From contig SBAY01000156.1 in NCBI GenBank assembly GCA_005239945.1, forward strand, positions 1 to 7,311: 7,311 nucleotides of DNA. Direction: 5' to 3'. The notes under the pieces were generated by a model, which was not told the DNA's origin, searched no databases, and saw only the letters and a list, made by a program, of their open reading frames with translations. The position numbers were made by a program, and so were the translations under genes. The DNA comes from Nitrospira sp. (GTDB taxonomy: Bacteria > UBA9089 > CG2-30-40-21 > SBAY01). This document shows, one piece after another, positions 5,511-7,311 of this stretch. The stretch's first letter is position 1; each line of letters begins with the position of its first letter.

Positions 5511-5589
5511 GTACCTGCCCAATCTTGCAAAAAAAGGTGGTGAAAAAGTTCCTCCAAACTGTTTGCCGGGCTGAAAAAATTATAGGTAC
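5511..5589 (+). promoter_or_regulatory. Long nested hairpin in the barrel-gene leader (domain 1)
   Basis: Successive paired blocks nest in order: GTACCT (5511-5516) with AGGTAC (5584-5589); GCCC (5517-5520) with GGGC (5568-5571); GCAAA (5527-5531) with TTTGC (5562-5566); GG-T-GG (5536-5540) with CC-T-CC (5551-5555). GTACCT is also present once more at 5503-5508, offering an alternative partner. Four ordered stems with internal loops resemble a folded leader RNA. I do not recognise a known riboswitch consensus. Confidence 0.35.
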
Positions 5590-5613
5590 AAGGTAAAAAT
5601 TAAAATCTTTAAA

Positions 5614-5657
5614 GGTGCGACTTTCCCAAGGTAAAATACCTTGTAATCGTCCACACC
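5614..5657 (+). promoter_or_regulatory. Hairpin with internal loop in the barrel-gene leader (domain 2)
   Basis: GGTG (5614-5617) pairs with CACC (5654-5657) and GAC (5619-5621) with GTC (5649-5651). After a symmetric 5x5 internal loop, CAAGGTA (5627-5633) pairs with TACCTTG (5637-5643) around AAA. It ends 21 nt before the Shine-Dalgarno AAGGAGG (5679-5685), part of which can itself pair with CCTT at 5672-5675. This is consistent with translational control of the barrel gene, but unproven. Confidence 0.35.
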
Positions 5658-5695
5658 TGAAAGAATAAAAACCTTTTTAAGGAGGAACAGAAAAA

Positions 5696-6784
5696 ATGAA
5701 AAAGACTTTAACTTATTTGTTAGCAAGCCTGGTAGTGGTGTTTGTGGCTATGCCAGCTTTTGCAGAGATAGAGTGGTCAGGCAATATCATGACCGGGATT
5801 GAGAAGATGGATTACGGAACAGCCACTGTCCCAAGTGATAAAGAAAGTGATGAGACTCAATTCTCCAATATAAAACTCAATCTCGATGTCAAGGCAGATG
5901 TATGTGATGGAGTGGTTGGGGTTGCTCAACTTCGGTCGGTTTGTACCGATTGTAAAGTGTTCAAGAGATGTATCTATGTGGAAATCACTGACCTGCTTAT
6001 CCCAGATGGCTCCATCCAGATTGGTCGTGTCCAATTACCATTAGGTGCAGAACTGGCCAAGGCATCAGAAGGTGCTAATACTATGAACAATCCATTAATC
6101 TTCAACTCACTATTAGCAGATAATATGGAAGATTTATGCGTAGATGATGGATTACTCATTACTAAAGTATTTGAGTCAGTTACCTGTAAATTGGGGATAA
6201 CAAACGGTTGTGATAGTGAGGAAATAGGTGGTCTGCAACCAGCCTGCAAAGACACTAATAGCGATAAGGCTATGACACTCAATTTCTCAGGTGATTGTCC
6301 AGCAGTTGAAGGTCTGAGTTTGGCAGGTACTTACTATACCAATGATATGGCTGATGTAACTGGAGCAACAGATGAGGTAACCGCATGGATAGTTGATGTT
6401 GCCTATAAAACAGGGTTATGGAAACTCGCCGCCGCTCTTGCAAATGTAGAGGGAAAGTATGATGAGACTTATAATAGTGAGAAGACGGTTGAGACTGCTG
6501 ATATTGATTATTTAGTGCTTGAGATGGTGTATGGTAATGGTGAGACACCATGGTGGGTTGCAGTTCGCCAGAGTGAACAAGATTCATCATTTTCAATTAA
6601 TCCTGCAATATCAGATATAACGGTGAAAGGAATTAAACAAAAGAGATTAGAACTTGGTGTTGGCTATAAGCTCTGCGACAATGCTTATTTAAAGGCGGAG
6701 TATATTAAGACTGAATTAAAGGATGATAAGGATAATCTGAATGATAAAGATGGAATCAAGGCGATTGTGAATGTTAGATTCTAA
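5696..6784 (+). CDS. Cysteine-rich outer-membrane beta-barrel (porin-like) protein
   Basis: A 362-residue exported protein. Residues 1-23 form a Sec signal peptide with a cleavage site AMPAFA|EIEW. The mature part is dominated by alternating hydrophobic/polar beta-strand patterns, such as IKLNLDVKADVC, GSIQIGRVQLPLG, WIVDVAYKTGLWKLAAALANVEG, YLVLEMVYG and RLELGVGYKL. It ends AIVNVRF, with the terminal Phe typical of BAM-assembled barrels. By sequence style it is a porin-like barrel, probably a diffusion channel, but I cannot name a family or solute. Unusually it has ten cysteines (70, 83, 86, 92, 148, 164, 172, 184, 201, 327), all in the mature part, including a C-x2-C-x5-C cluster. The ATG follows AAGGAGG (5679-5685) at 10 nt. 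It is a single-gene unit with a long structured leader and a strong terminator. Confidence 0.82.
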   Translation: MKKTLTYLLASLVVVFVAMPAFAEIEWSGNIMTGIEKMDYGTATVPSDKESDETQFSNIKLNLDVKADVCDGVVGVAQLRSVCTDCKVFKRCIYVEITDLLIPDGSIQIGRVQLPLGAELAKASEGANTMNNPLIFNSLLADNMEDLCVDDGLLITKVFESVTCKLGITNGCDSEEIGGLQPACKDTNSDKAMTLNFSGDCPAVEGLSLAGTYYTNDMADVTGATDEVTAWIVDVAYKTGLWKLAAALANVEGKYDETYNSEKTVETADIDYLVLEMVYGNGETPWWVAVRQSEQDSSFSINPAISDITVKGIKQKRLELGVGYKLCDNAYLKAEYIKTELKDDKDNLNDKDGIKAIVNVRF

Positions 6785-6820
6785 TTTTCACAGGGCGTAA
6801 GATAACAACGATGATTTTTA

Positions 6821-6866
6821 AAAAAGGGGTTGGACCTGAAAGCAAAATAAGGTTCAACCCCTTTTT
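6821..6866 (+). terminator. Strong intrinsic terminator of the barrel gene
   Basis: AAAAAGGGGTTGGACCT (6821-6837) pairs with AGGTTCAACCCCTTTTT (6850-6866): a 17-bp stem with one G-U pair and a 12-nt loop, GC-rich in the middle and ending in five T. It lies 37 bp after the stop. The A-run on the left makes it potentially bidirectional. Confidence 0.92.
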
Positions 6867-6874
6867 GCCTTTGT

Positions 6875-7045
6875 GTAACCGCTCAGTGAACGGTGGGAAG
6901 ATTAAGGCAGAGGTCGCAGAGAATCCGCCGAGGACACAGAGAAAAACAAAGAAAAATCTTCATCTCTGCGAACTCTGCGAGACCTCTGTGCACTCGGCGT
7001 TAAAAAATCTATCTATGTTTACCCCACTGATAACTGAGCGGTTAC
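6875..7045. mobile_element. 171-bp MITE-like element with GTAACCGCTCAGT terminal inverted repeats
   Basis: GTAACCGCTCAGT (6875-6887) and its exact reverse complement (7033-7045) form the ends, and weaker similarity extends inward over about 25 bp through CCCAC. The inside contains nested inverted CAGAG/CTCTG-rich arms: GAGGTC-GCAGAG (from about 6911) against CTCTGCGAGACCTC, and CGCCGAG against CTCGGCG. The element is more GC-rich than its surroundings and has no credible gene; the frame across it reads through both the terminator and the element. TTTTTGCC and TTTTTAGCC near the two ends may be a degraded target duplication. It sits directly after the terminator. Confidence 0.72.
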
Positions 7046-7064
7046 TTTTTAGCCTAAATTTTCA

Positions 7065-7093
7065 TTGACATTTTTAGATTGGAGTGATATAAT
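7065..7093 (+). promoter_or_regulatory. Consensus extended -10 promoter near the window end
   Basis: TTGACA (7065-7070), a 17-bp spacer and TATAAT (7088-7093) with an extended TGA (7085-7087). Transcription would start near 7100, giving a leader of about 119 nt before the next ribosome site and ATG at 7219. Same architecture as P1 and P2. Confidence 0.85.
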
Positions 7094-7111
7094 AATTTAA
7101 AGGAGATTAAG

Positions 7112-7202
7112 TAATTAAAAATTAAAAATTGAAGGAAGATAAAAGAATTTTTAATTCATATATTTTCCCCTTTTTTGATTTTTAATTCATAATTTTTAAT
7201 TA
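7112..7202. repeat. A/T-rich inverted-repeat element in the 5' leader
   Basis: TAATTAAAAATTA (7112-7124) and its exact complement (7190-7202) bracket a 91-bp element. Inside, ATTTTTAATTCATA occurs twice as a direct repeat (near 7147 and 7178). It lies wholly between the promoter and the ribosome site, so the leader RNA would carry a long weak hairpin. Like the hairpin at 2-68 it is built from a short repeated word, here ATTAAAAATT. Low complexity raises the risk of chance pairing. Confidence 0.55.
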
Positions 7203-7218
7203 TACGAGGAGGTAAAAA

Positions 7219-7257
7219 ATGAGTGTGCCGAGCAAGTTTATTAGTTCTTATCAGTGA
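7219..7257 (+). CDS. Very short frame (12 codons) behind a perfect ribosome site; leader peptide or broken gene
   Basis: AGGAGG at 7207-7212 lies 6 nt from the ATG, the best ribosome site in the window, and the consensus promoter at 7065 is upstream. The frame reads MSVPSKFISSYQ and stops at TGA (7255-7257). Beyond it, the same frame runs only seven more codons to TAG. Either this is a true leader peptide for a gene past the window edge, or the start of a gene broken by mutation or an assembly error. TGA recoding is unlikely because pyk ends normally at TGA. The peptide matches nothing I recognise. Confidence 0.35.
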   Translation: MSVPSKFISSYQ

Positions 7258-7311
7258 AAGTCTGGTCTGAGTAAAGGTTAGCAACCATCTCAGCACCAAA
7301 TCCCACGCATA

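Noticed and set aside
5511..5657. Known riboswitch (c-di-GMP, cobalamin, TPP) in the barrel-gene leader
   Set aside because: I compared the remembered core motifs and none fits; kept only as an unassigned structured leader.
5777..6596. Three minus-strand frames of 85-105 codons
   Set aside because: All are antisense to the barrel gene, which has a signal peptide, ribosome site and terminator.
6811..7068. 85-codon frame after the barrel gene
   Set aside because: It reads through the terminator hairpin and the MITE; no coding signal independent of those elements.
7241..7311. Minus-strand frame of 22 codons running off the window end (VGFGAEMVANLYSDQTFTDKN)
   Set aside because: It could be the tail of a gene outside the window, but 22 open codons are expected by chance and it overlaps the plus-strand start signals.

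Overview
This is an AT-rich bacterial window with the envelope of a two-membrane organism: an outer-membrane beta-barrel protein with a signal peptide and a C-terminal Phe, a lipoprotein peptidase, and a second putative lipoprotein. Promoters are textbook sigma-70 type (TTGACA, 17 bp, TATAAT-like, often with an extended TGn). Stops TAA, TAG and TGA all end genes normally, so the standard code applies. Nothing fixes the phylum. The low GC, the housekeeping genes spread among unrelated neighbours and the many palindromic repeats between genes suggest an uncultured lineage assembled from a metagenome; this is inference.

Layout. Positions 1-113 hold a long perfect hairpin downstream of a minus-strand B12-binding/radical SAM gene (114-1541). 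The divergent gap 1542-1985 carries two different MITE-like inverted-repeat elements (1591-1726 and 1757-1903), then a near-ideal promoter (1918-1946) driving pyruvate kinase (1986-3425). A short palindromic repeat separates pyk from a LysM/M23 lipoprotein peptidase (3481-4209). Its stop codon lies at the edge of a dispersed cloverleaf-like repeat (4208-4291). Next come two tandem, near-identical promoters (4334-4362 and 4626-4654) with a strongly structured RNA-like stretch between them. They lead into a small coiled-coil membrane protein (4686-5162) that contains a 33-bp tandem repeat. Positions 5163-5695 hold a 31-bp duplicated palindrome, a second cloverleaf copy (5315-5429) and a long structured leader for the barrel gene (5696-6784). 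A strong intrinsic terminator (6821-6866) ends that unit. A 171-bp MITE (6875-7045), another consensus promoter (7065-7093), an A/T-rich hairpin element and a perfect ribosome binding site with only a 12-codon frame (7219-7257) close the window.

The genes do not form one pathway. pyk is central glycolysis. The M23 peptidase, the coiled-coil protein and the barrel are all envelope proteins. The radical SAM gene is probably an enzyme of unassigned substrate. The most distinctive content is between the genes: at least eight hairpin elements of several families, one palindrome-derived insertion inside pyk, and two candidate structured RNAs (about 4414-4526 and 5511-5657).
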